Shown piece by piece: positions 12,601-22,907 of a stretch of 64,000 bases of DNA. A model generated the notes under the pieces. It was not told the DNA's origin and searched no databases. It worked only from the letters and a program-made list of their open reading frames with translations. The DNA lies in NCBI RefSeq assembly GCF_030848805.1, contig NC_092367.1, positions 19,525,692-19,589,691 on the forward strand, written 5' to 3'. The position numbers and the translations under genes are program-made. This DNA comes from Temnothorax longispinosus (Eukaryota > Arthropoda > Insecta > Hymenoptera > Formicidae). Position 1 is the first letter of the stretch, and each line of letters begins with the position of its first letter.

Positions 12601-13422
12601 AAGCGTTATTATATCTAAAGAGCTTGGCGCAGGTGAAGGATTGGGATGGTCAGAGTCCACCGACGTTGAAACATCAGAAAGGCAAACCTGTTTCCTTGCA
12701 ACATGCCCTTGGCAAAGTAAGAATTAACAATTAATATCTGAACGATGTAAGTAAACAGATCATTAAAAGATATTTTTACAGAACGTACCGTATTTCGGCG
12801 TGTATCAAAAGCTGCGCGAGCAGAAGATAGCCGAGCTGAAAATGCACTCGAATCCCTTGGATGAGGTCGTCAAGGTAATGCGACCGGCTCCAGGACCAAT
12901 CGCACCGATACCTACTGTCAAAGATGTGACCGGCAAAGCGTTACTTTATATCGGCAACTTTAAGGATTCAGATGACAAGAAACAAGTGGTCGCCTTGATC
13001 GACGATGTATGTTAAATGATATTTCAATCGCTTGATTTATTTTATTTATTATTACGAAACGTAATCTTGCATTTACTTGCCATCCTTTTCCAGGACATGT
13101 GTATAAATTGCGGCAAATGCTACATGGCTTGCGCGGATTCCGGATATCAAGCAATCACCTTCGACCCCGACACCCACATCCCAAAAGTGACGGACGACTG
13201 CACCGGGTGTACGCTTTGCTTATCGGTCTGTCCGATTATCGACTGCATCACGTAAGTTGCAAAGATAAAATATCTAATCCATGTTCTATCTTGATCTTCA
13301 GTTTCAGTCTTGTTTTCCGATTTATCCTTATTATTTGTTTTATTTTCAGTATGGTCCCAAAAACGATTCCACATGTAATTAAAAGAGGTGTGCCGCCGAA
13401 AAATACGATTAAAATTTATTGA
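6700..13422 (+). CDS. DPYD: Dihydropyrimidine dehydrogenase (NADP+)
   Basis: Sixteen exons: 6700-6747, 7328-7438, 7998-8330, 8640-8948, 9133-9459, 9625-9835, 10308-10492, 10861-11076, 11167-11331, 11466-11618, 11699-11819, 12069-12331, 12540-12716, 12782-13006, 13094-13251 and 13350-13422. They give 1024 residues, against 1025 in human. The cytosolic enzyme reduces uracil and thymine with NADPH, the first and rate-limiting step of pyrimidine breakdown. Visible features: N-terminal iron-sulfur cysteines around residues 82-94; FAD-binding GCGPASLSCA; NADPH-binding LGAGDTAFDCATSA; FMN-domain SCPHGMGESGMGLACGQ with the active-site cysteine near 684; and two C-terminal 4Fe-4S motifs, CINCGKC...C (951-961) and CTGCTLC...C (984-994). 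All electron-transfer centres look intact. Fly orthologue: su(r). The intron between exons 6 and 7 carries a foldback repeat. Confidence 0.98.
10166..10268. repeat. Short foldback (hairpin) element in DPYD intron
   Basis: The outer arms CCCAGATAACAT and ATGTTATCTGGG are exact complements, and the pairing continues inward through a TTGCAT/ATGCAA segment and AAGACGTCGTAAAGAT/ATCTTTACGACGTCTT. The loop is only about 20 nt. The whole 103-bp unit is a MITE-like hairpin ending 39 nt before the exon-7 acceptor. No protein is encoded. Confidence 0.8.
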
Positions 13423-14017
13423 ACAAGTCCACGTTCTTATCCAAAGAGAATTACGATGGCATATCATTCTGCGTACAAACATTTGATTACTGAATGCTCG
13501 TTAACATCATTAACAGGTAAAGAGAAAATATTATGTAGTATACATATAATGGAATAAACGATAGATCAGCCATCATGTAATTAGTATCGATAATTATCTT
13601 CAGATAAGCCTGTAATCAGTATTTTTAGTATATATTTTAATTGAAAAAATAGGATAAAGGATGCATATAGTTTATTGTAGTCGTCAAGCTCTATTTACAT
13701 CATTAAGTTTTATTTACATAGCACCGCCACTACAATGCATCAGTGCACATATTAAGTAAACACATAATTTTAGAGTATTATGCACAATAATAGCTTCTAA
13801 AAAAATAAAGGTTGTATTCTCTCATCTGTCTTAATCTAACAATAAGGAGTCTAATCACTAATTATCTTTTTCTTAAATCGAGCTAAATAAAATTGTGAAT
13901 TTTGTAAAATAATATCAAATATTAAAGAAAAACATACAATTTATATATCAAGAGTTGAGAATCTTCCTTTTTGTTTCATCAAACTCGTAAGTCTGTTATT
14001 ACGATTTTTAATTCAAC
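13423..14017. other. Convergent 3' spacer between DPYD and phospholipase A2
   Basis: AT-rich, tail-to-tail spacer with the DPYD AATAAA at 13553. A minus-strand AATAAA (plus-strand TTTATT near 13709) may serve the phospholipase. No coding sequence was seen. Confidence 0.55.
13553..13558 (+). terminator. Poly(A) signal of DPYD
   Basis: AATAAA lies 131 bp after the DPYD stop codon. Confidence 0.6.
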
Positions 14018-17000
14018 TTAATATTTGGGACTGCTGACCCACTTGTACTTCTTGCACTGGTCCTTACACTCCGTACCGTCTTCAGGGCTGAAATTGTTTC
14101 AATCAAGCTTAGCCGGAATTTTTATTTCTATTTTAAAATATCTAATACGTTGAAAACAATCAAAAGTAAATTCTATATAATATATCATATAAGCTTCTTT
14201 TCATTGTCTAAACTTGGACTCGTTTCTCTAAACTCGCGATATTTATAAGAATTAATCAAATAGATAATAAATGTAATTATCTGTTTTCAATGTGTCTTAC
14301 TTGCAATCTGCCGTCGGGCATACACATTCGAAACACTGCGGTTGCAGTATATTGAAGTACATAAATCCGATTTTAAATGCGATCGGACTGGAAGCATTTT
14401 TCAGACAATTGTAGAACTGGTTGTCGCAAGTACAAGCAGACCTGTTTTCAGAAAATTATAAAGATTTAGTGATAAATTAATTAAAAATTAGCAGTAAAAC
14501 AACGCGAGCTAAATAACTTTATTATTTCGCAAAAGAATGTGTAAATATTCAATTCGATAATAAAACTTGTGCTAGACGCTAGACTTATTTTGCATCTGTC
14601 ACGTGAAAGTTATGTTTGATAAAAAAGTAATGCAAGTATTGCAAGATTTCTTGCGTAGTTCAACGAAAGATACGAATACGATAAATGTTGAGGGTAATGC
14701 TCGTATTATCTCGCTCGTTCGATTACCTTGTGAAAATACCGTTGTTCTTGAGATTGACCTCCGTTTTGTCGGCCAAGATATCGTTTTTGCAATTATCGTG
14801 CGCTCTGCAACAGGCGTCTGTTCTCTTGAAAACACCGAGATCGCGTTCTTCACGTGCTATATCTCCGCTACCGCACCAGAGTGTTCCTAACGCATATCAT
14901 ATCATTGGCGGAATAAAGGAAAAATGATAGCAAAAGAAAGTCCAATTATTAACAATAAAATAATTAATCCTTCTTCTTGCGTCACAAGTTGTCACAAATA
15001 CATGCGCACTTTATTACGCAGGTGTCACTAACGGAATTAATTTCTAATGTGGATTGAATAAAGCTGCTAATGAAATAACATAAATTACTAACAATAAAGA
15101 AATATATGCAATTGATAAAAAAAAATAATTTTATTTTAGCTTATGTTCTACTGCGAGTCCTAAAAGATATGGGTTTTAGAATTGCGAGAGTAATAAAAAT
15201 TTTAAATTAACGTGGTTAAAAAAACGCACGGTATATTTTCTGCAAAAAAAAGGTTTTTTTAATTAAAAGACGGATAGAAATTCATTAATAACGTTAAAAT
15301 ATCGATTGTCTTCAACTTGAGCATTCAGCTTAAAAACTTCCTGCATCGTGGAAATTAAACGTGCAATTTACACACCTGCCTCATTAAAATTACGGCAGTA
15401 TCTGATCGTGCACGATTCTGAGATAAAAAAACTTCCTACAGTAAGATCCTTGAACGCATCAACAGTTCCATTCGATGTTATTTTTGTTGCGGAATTTTCC
15501 GACAAGCCTTTGCGATATTTTGCGATGTAATGACTCTTTTTGTTTGTAGTACAACGTTTGTAATGATGAAAAGTTGTTTCTTGAAATGTTTAATTCTTTT
15601 ACAATTAATATTGACTCTATCTAATAAACTAATTCCATACAAGTTCTTTTAAACAAATTATTTTTTCTAAAACGTAAAATTTTAATTTAGTTTCTCCATC
15701 TTTTATATCTTATAAATGTTTTCGATTCTCAGCAGAAGTTCGCACTGTATGAGTTAATTACTCAATGTTTTCCTCGTTTCTCCACAAAATTAATAAGCCA
15801 TTAAAATAAAATGTCTGGTGCCTATTTGTGAATTATACACACACATAAGACAATCATCTACCTTTTTCTATTCACGAGTTATATATTTATAGATGAATTA
15901 TATACGAATAATTACACATAAATATATCAACTAGCTGATTAAATTTTTCTAAACATTAAGAATCTTTTCAATTTAATAAATCATATTGATAAGCTATTAC
16001 TTACTAACAAATACCGCGAAAGAAATGTAAATTTCTTCAGTACTTCACATATCGTTAAACAGATAATTTTATTTCTTGGAATTAAATGAATGAAATGTTA
16101 ACTTGACAATTATTTGCACGTGCTAAATTTTTTTTTTTTTTTAGCAATGGCAACAAATTTTCGTATCAATGTTTCAATGCTCTACAAAGTAGCAAAAGCA
16201 CTTGTAAAAATAGTAGCTAATTATTCAAACTCAAGGTAACATTACGCATCAATTAACGTCAATTCATCAATCTGTAAAGAAGTTTAATCGACCGGGTGAC
16301 ATGTTCATGTATAAATTATCTATATATAATTAATATAATGTAAGTCTTGAAAAGGTAATGGTCCGTGTTTCACAAATATTCGCAAGATATTTTATCTTCT
16401 ATTATGTTTTCGATTTTTTTAATTGTTCCCGTTAGAGATTCCTTAACTCGAATTATAGGATTCGTAACTTTGCAACAAATTATTTCTACCTATTTTCCTT
16501 TTTTCGCTTCTAGCGTTTTTAATCTGACTTATCTTTCTTGAAAATGTAAGAGCATACAGTATTGAAATATTAATAAAAAAATATTGAAAAAAATACTAAA
16601 GGTAGGTCCTGTGATACCGAAATATTTAAAATATCCTGTATACATTCTCCTGTAAACATCTAATGAAACTATCTCTCTTTTAAATATTAAAAAAATGAAG
16701 AGCTTCTACGACAATCATTTTTTTGCTATTTATAATGTTCTTCCTGTAAATTCCTCGACTGCAGATGATCGAATTACCTGGATAGATAAAGTGAACATAT
16801 TTGCTGAATTTATCGAGAACTTTGCCGAAGGATCCTGTGTCTTTAGATTCCGAATCGTCCTTCCCCAAGATTTTATCCGCAATATTTATGGGCGACATTA
16901 GTCCCTTCAATATTTTTTCAAGGCTCGACATACGAGTTTTATCGGAACCAGGTGTGATATTTTCATCATCACATTTGATGTCGGGTTGGGTGGAGTTGTT

Positions 17001-17072
17001 TTCGCAATCGCCAAATCGAACGGCGATGCTGAAGATGAAGAGCACAAAGAGGCAAACGAATACACGCGACAT
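14018..17072 (-). CDS. Secreted group III (bee-venom-type) phospholipase A2
   Basis: Minus-strand exons are 16778-17072, 14727-14886, 14301-14441 and 14018-14087, giving 221 residues. Family role: calcium-dependent release of the sn-2 fatty acid from phospholipids outside the cell. In Hymenoptera such enzymes occur in venom, but also in ordinary tissues. A hydrophobic signal peptide covers about residues 1-22. An acidic stretch of roughly 70 residues follows, before the catalytic domain begins at FIYPGTLWCG. The calcium loop WCGSG is near 102-106, and the CCRAHDNC motif holds the His-Asp pair near 128-129. C-terminal cysteines (CTCDNQFYNC and the rest) fit the family disulfides. Intron 1 (14887-16777) is about 1.9 kb with no gene seen inside. 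The acceptor at 17089-17090 shows that a non-coding first exon lies upstream. Venom expression cannot be judged from sequence. Confidence 0.93.
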
Positions 17073-17233
17073 CACGTTGTCTATTCACCTGGAATAAATG
17101 ATGGCAAAACAGTGGGAGAGAATCCTTTTAACAAATGCATATATCCTAATCATGAATAAAAAATCAAGATGAGGAAGATAAATAAAAAAAATGAAATAAG
17201 CAGCTGCCAACAATCTTAGTTTTTGGACACTAA

Positions 17234-17625
17234 GGGCCGGTTGTTCCAACCTGTTGATAAGCTAACTAACAGTTAAATTAAGAGAAGTAAAGGCTATCAG
17301 GGTCAGACGCAGATCTCCGTGCGTAATATCAGAAATAACTGATTTATTGGTCGTTTTGATTTACATCGATCCGTTCGATTTACGAACCGGATCGATGTAA
17401 ATCAAAATGACCAATAAATCAGTTATTTCTGATATTACGCACGGAGATCTGCGTCTGACCCTGGTAGCCTTTACTTCTCTTGTTTTAATTTCGAGGGTCC
17501 CTCATACTACTTTATTTAACAGTTAAATCATGTCTATCTTTGTCTGATGTAAAGGATAAACAAAGACATATTACAATATGATTTAACTATTAGTTAGTTT
17601 ATTTACAGGTTGGAATAACCGGTCC
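17234..17625. mobile_element. PIF/Harbinger-like MITE enclosing a long hairpin
   Basis: The termini GGGCCGGTTGTTCCAACCTG and CAGGTTGGAATAACCGGTCC are inverted repeats with one or two mismatches. They are flanked by TAA on both sides (17231-17233 and 17626-17628), the three-base TWA duplication typical of PIF/Harbinger. Subterminal stretches such as CTAACTAACAGTTAAAT recur inverted near the other end. The element has no coding capacity. Confidence 0.8.
17281..17480. repeat. Nearly perfect 200-bp inverted repeat (hairpin)
   Basis: The left arm starts AGAGAAGTAAAGGCTA and the right arm ends with its complement, TAGCCTTTACTTCTCT apart from a mismatch just inside. Pairing runs with very few mismatches to a 5-nt centre (ATTTA near 17380). 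Each arm is about 97 bp. It lies inside the TIRs of the surrounding MITE, either as a nested insertion or as the element's own core. Confidence 0.88.
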
Positions 17626-17628
17626 TAA

Positions 17629-18397
17629 AACAAAGACGGCGGATAGATCATTGTCCATAATCACGGATAAAAATATTCTCTAACATAAAACTGTTTAGAA
17701 AAAAAAACTCTTATATCTCTCGCTATAGCTTTTTCAATTCTTGAAAAGATTTTTCTTTGAAAAATATAAAAGATATAAGACGTGAAGATGCTTTAATAAT
17801 TTATGAGTCGAGTCTTTTTTCTGTCTTTCATTAGTATATTTAATGTATTGTTTAATACAAATTTAATTCTCCTAAGAAGCGGAAAAATAAAATACACATT
17901 TTTTTCGTACATAATACAAGCATCTAGTTGTTTATCACAATTGCAATAATGTTTGATATTTAAATAAGTTGATAGCTTAAATAACAAATGATTTTATTGT
18001 CAAATTGAATTTGTTTATCCTAGCACACCAATATTTTTTAATGCTTTATTTTAATGATATTGCCGATCTTTTCTTTTATTTGTCAATTATTTAATTTTAA
18101 TTTTAAACGAAGTAACATTGAAGGCTGCAACTAATTGTAAAAAGTAATACGAGTTCTAGTTCGAAATAAAATTATGATAGATGATAAATTATAATAAAAT
18201 TATGTTAAAAAATGTTATACTTTTTTCTTTCAAAATCTAACGATTAAAAAGATGACAACATGATGAAATTTATTCAAGTTGGTATAAAAAGCAGATTAAT
18301 AGATTAGCAAGTTTCAAAACATCCTTTCTGAGGGCTTGTTCGCGACATGCTAATCCATCTGCGAAAAATTTCACGGTGCGATGCGTCCGCTTACCTG
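17629..18397. other. AT-rich DNA upstream of phospholipase A2 coding exon
   Basis: Probably part of the phospholipase 5' intron. A plus-strand TATAAAAA-like word near 18283 has no gene downstream. No coding sequence was recognised. Confidence 0.5.
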
Positions 18398-18660
18398 GCT
18401 GCAACTAACTGATGATGCAAACTGGCTCCGGTAACTTGACACTTCGCTTAAATACCACCGATACTTTATTGTACCAGAGCGCAGGCGGAAGCGGATCGGT
18501 TAGTCCGATGATAAGCCGAACGGTATTAAATTTATCATTTAACATTTGTGCAAATGTTAAAAGTGTGGGCCCAAGGAGAATTTCTACTAGGAATATATAT
18601 CACGCAGCATTATCTATGTAGACAGTAGAGATAAAAGTTCGCAATTGACCAATGACAAGC
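18398..18660 (-). other. Possible 5' non-coding exon of the phospholipase A2 gene
   Basis: The coding exon starts with a splice acceptor 17 nt upstream of the ATG, so an upstream exon must exist. On the minus strand a good donor (GCAGCCAG/GTAAGC) lies at about 18398 and would close such an exon. The upstream limit at 18660 is a guess. The implied 1.3-kb intron would contain the 17234-17625 element. Confidence 0.35.
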
Positions 18661-18797
18661 GGTAAAAATACGGGTAAATTATTGATGTGCATTGACAATG
18701 AGCAAATTTTCCGTAGATCACATTTGCTTGCCTTCTTTTTTCTGTTTATCCATAATTGCCATATAGAGTAATATTACATGTAAAATGTAATAAATGA

Positions 18798-18803
18798 TTT
18801 ATT
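18798..18803 (-). terminator. Candidate poly(A) signal of DEF8
   Basis: Plus-strand TTTATT (minus AATAAA) lies about 400 bp beyond the DEF8 stop codon in AT-rich DNA. Other hexamers nearby cannot be excluded. Confidence 0.35.
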
Positions 18804-19207
18804 AATAAACATTCTTTTAAAACGTAAAAGTAACATCACAATTAATCGTTAACCCGCAGCGTTTAATGAATGAGTATGTCATTTACATTCGCGACATCTA
18901 CGCTTGTGTTATTTTGCACATTACGGGACAAAGTTTGCACAATTATTTAAAAAATGTGGTTAATATACGTATATCACCTATATAATCACTGATTAGACCA
19001 CGCGTTACAAAAAAAAAATCAATAATATAATTATAAATTCGTAATTAGAGAAACGCTACAACCTTTAACATATATAGTGATATATAAAAATTACAGCCTA
19101 CAATCGAGTGGATCCGCTTAAAAAGATAACAGGTACAAAAATTGTTATACGGTTGTATGAATATTTTACCACACACGTGCTCGCTTTTCGCACTTTTGCA
19201 CTTTCGT

Positions 19208-22021
19208 TTAGGAGTCCTTCGCAGTATCGTCCGTATCACAGTCTTCGCCATCCTGCGCCGTTTGCCCTTGTAGAGCGCGACGTTTTTGCAGACGTGCGCA
19301 CCGTGGACAACAATGATTGCGTTTGGCCCAACAAACGCGATGATGTACTGCCGAGCATTGCTTACAGATAACCGAGCTCGCATCCCATGGATAAATGACT
19401 TCATCGTTACCGCATATCTCGCATAGGTGTCCCCTAAAAATGCACATATATAATTTATTAGCAAAAGTAAATATCCTCTGTGGTATTGGTGAAGAAGCAT
19501 AGACAGTAAGTATAATGAAAATTAAAATTATTAAAAAGAGATTTATAAATATATCGTATACAAAATTTGATACGAAAACTACACTGTATAGAAGTCAGAA
19601 AAATATACAGGAATTAGTTTTAACTCTAATAGGAATTATTGGAAGTCTTGAGATATCCAAGCATTACATTCATCAAAATGTATAAGAAATTCTATACATA
19701 CAATTGTACATGTATTAAGTTTAAAAAACAATGATAATGAATAAGATCTTGATGTAGGAATTGGACATAAAAAGTGAGTTATTTAAGTGAATATTGAGAG
19801 AACGAGTGAGAAACTCGTTTTCTCCATTTAAATATTTACCTTGCCTTGCAGAGCTCGCATTGCTGCGTGATGTGCGCGTGCATCGTATCGTACGCGACAC
19901 GAAGCTCGTCCAGAAGAATGCCACTCTGAAGATCGATAAGGTCCTTGATGGAATAATTACCTGAATTCTCGATCATGTGTGTCCGCAATCCAATCTTCCA
20001 CGGTAATCCTTGAGTGCAAGCTTCCACGCACAGAACCAAGTACCTCTTCATCATCTGCATTTCCTCTCGCATCCGCTAAAATTTAATAGTTATGCATCTC
20101 TGTGTGTGTGTCTAAATAATATTATCAATTATTTAGTTAAATGCGCGTATTAAATTTGCCACATTTAACAAAGAAGAAACTGATATACATACATCGTGAT
20201 AAAAAAATGTAATTTAAATTTATTCAAATTTCATTTTTAAAAAATATGTTTAATTTACGATGTACACCTTATAACTTATAACTAATGATTCTTAAATTGA
20301 TTTTATTACTTTGACATCAGTTTCAATTATAATTGATAGTCACCTTTACTAGCGATAAATCCGGAACCAGGGTAAAGAGTTTTGGATTTAATTCTTCCAG
20401 CGGCAATACGGAACGATCCTCCAGGAGCATCAGAAGCTGCGCTGCGGCGCGGGACACCAGACGTGGCTCCATATCCCAGTTTCTGATCACTCTCGCTGGA
20501 ATGACCATAGCTGTGTTCCAATGGCATCTTTGACAGTAATATAGACCGCTGTAGTCGCAAAGTCGAGGCTCTATCCACGCCGATTCTAGAAGCATAACTA
20601 TCTTGATTATCAAATTGTATATAATTAAAAATATCGTGATTTAACAGAGATATACACTATTTGTGAAAAATATAAATATTCTATATATTGTCAATCTAAT
20701 CGAAAATTCTTATAAATTCTATATCCAAATTTTTTAAGACACAAAAAATCTCTGTAAATTGTAAAACATCCCAAAGTATCTCAAAGTATCCTAATGCAGT
20801 TACACGTAACAAAGTTGACGTAATAAATAGAAATAGAGATATAAGAAGTTTATTGAGGTAACAACATGGCGCTTCGTAGTTATTAATATATAACAGTGTT
20901 AAATACCTGAATTCTTAAAAGAACTGCCGAAGCAAGATAGCGATAATCCTTTCGAGAAAGCTTGCAGGAGGACAACATATTCATTATCATTATCTTATGG
21001 AATATTTTAGCACGCAGTTATCGTCGAAGAACGGAATAATAAGCCGACACAAAACGAACGTGACAAGCGAGCGATCCGTCCATTTTATCTACTTTACTCA
21101 CGATTAACAAGACACCCTGTAATTTAATCTAATCCGTCAAATACTTACTGAACGTTATTCGCACTTTACATTCCGCGCAACGGTAGCCCTGCTTCGAAAG
21201 GCCTTGCTCCGGACAGATATCCTTCGTATGCGTGTACCCACCGGCTTCACTGGCGACCACGTGCACGCACACGCGACACACATTGTTCAGACACTTCCAG
21301 TGACAGCTGAATTTGCAATCTGAAGAAATAACACACGTATCGTCATGTAGCAGCGATCACGAATACCGATTAAACTGACTGGAACTTATGCGAATTAATC
21401 ATGACGATATGCGTTAATCGATCCAAAGCTAAATTGTTTAACATTTACCGTTGCACGTGTACCACGACTGCAGCATCGTCCAGATCGCACCGCTGCAGTG
21501 GTCACAATAAACTGGACTTGATGTGGTGATGTAGTACTTCTGCGGCACGAAATGATGACCGAGGATCACGCATGTCTCAAAGAGATTCTCGTCCGAGGTC
21601 TCGCGCAACTCTTGCACGCGCAAACGCAACTCGATCAGCCGTCGAACGAGCCATTTACGTTCGTCCGAGCACTCGGCGCTCTCCAGCACCATCACTTTGC
21701 ACTTGCGTACCATTTCTTGAAGATCCTCCTGAGAAGCGTCCTAGATAAGACAGTGATTCTGATTAATTCCTCTAGTATTCGTCTGCAACGAGACATTTTG
21801 TTATTTTATACCTTGGACAATGAGAGCATGTTCTCCACCGATTTCAAGCTGAACGGTATGGTTCCCTTGCTGTCAGAGCTGTCATCTGCCTCTCCGGTCA
21901 TGTAGTCGGAGGAGGACGACGGTGTCGACGTTCCCGTGCCAGAACTGTTCGCTCGTATCCTTGACTCGTAATGCGAGTCATTCTCTCCAACGATGGGAGG
22001 ATTGCTCTTTATGTCTACCAT
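19208..22021 (-). CDS. DEF8: DEF8 homologue (differentially expressed in FDCP 8; Rubicon/PLEKHM-type zinc-binding domain)
   Basis: Minus-strand coding exons are 21812-22021 (start ATG at 22021), 21449-21740, 21149-21319, 20344-20585, 19840-20075 and 19208-19433. They add up to 458 residues, the usual DEF8 size. Family knowledge: DEF8 binds PLEKHM1 and helps position lysosomes, and its C-terminal cysteine-rich domain is shared with Rubicon and PLEKHM proteins. Visible: a Ser-rich N-terminus; a C1-like zinc region (GHHFVPQKYY, YCDHCSG, then CHWKCLNNVC and CRVCVH); CDYSGLYYCQRCHWN followed by VIPARVIRNWD; LIDLQSGIL; QCELCKARGHLCEICG; and the terminal CPRCARL. All cysteine pairs look preserved. 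The coding exon has an acceptor 3 nt before the ATG, so a 5' UTR exon lies further upstream. Called with confidence as the DEF8 family member rather than PLEKHM, because no PH domain or RUN domain precedes it. Confidence 0.93.
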
Positions 22022-22553
22022 CTTCTGCACAAAATAATAAATACCGAGAAGGAATTAGATAAAGATGTGTGTCACATTTCCTTACGAAAATAAAGCTCCA
22101 CGAGCTATCGCAATGTTTATATTTGGTCTCGATAAGCGTTCTGCGAGATAATTTAACTTGCCCTCTACCTCTACTGGCTCTACTTACCCTTTAAACCAAA
22201 AGTTTTGACCAGTCGGCCCATGAGAAAAAAAATAGTGCGATATTGCATCAACGTTCTCGATTAGAAAGTACTCCAATAGTGACGTTCAGATGAATTTTAA
22301 AAGTTTCGAGATCTTGCGTGTTGAGAGGAAGACACGTGCCATATGTATACATCAATTCAAAATATCGCTCAAAGAAGCTGAATGCTTATCGAGAAGCTAG
22401 AAGATGACAACTAAAAATGCGCTAAATCGCGTTGTGCCATCGTCTTCGCAACGTTTTCCGCGCATCTCTCCCACAAAAAAACGTCTCGACTTAGCTTCGG
22501 AACAAATAACGAGAAAGAAGTGACGAAAAGGAAATTGAAAAGAGTATACGTAC

Positions 22554-22800
22554 CACTTTCGTTCGCGCTCTTTGAACGAAACTGCATAAGCCAAATGTAC
22601 GCAATACGTCTAATTATCGCTGTTCATTATGGGCGAGACGTTCATTATTCAACGATAAATATCGAGTCAGCGGTGGACAGACGCGGACAAAAGCCCTTTT
22701 CTCATCTCGACGGAGAGTTTAGGTTATGCGCGATGTTTTCCGGGTCTCGCCTGGCCTTTCCCCGTCCCGCGTCCGTGCGGACTACTGCGGATGCGGATGC
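22554..22800 (-). promoter_or_regulatory. Possible 5' UTR exon and promoter of DEF8
   Basis: On the minus strand a donor-like AAAGTG/GTACGT lies at about 22554, fitting the non-coding exon required by the acceptor at 22025. DNA just beyond is more GC-rich. The outer limit is approximate. Confidence 0.35.
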
Positions 22801-22875
22801 GTTCTGAAATCAGCTGATCCGTGCGCGTAGTTTGACAGGTCGCCTGACAGAACGCGTGCGCGCGACAAAGAGAGA

Positions 22876-22876
22876 A

Positions 22877-22902
<26 letters not shown>
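22876..22902. repeat. (AT)n microsatellite
   Basis: Alternating AT with a single G interruption, followed by a T run. Confidence 0.85.

Positions 22903-22907
<5 letters not shown>

Noticed and set aside
14599..14927. Plus-strand frames of 80 and 95 codons
   Set aside because: They are shadows antisense to phospholipase exon 2, which carries the catalytic motif on the minus strand.
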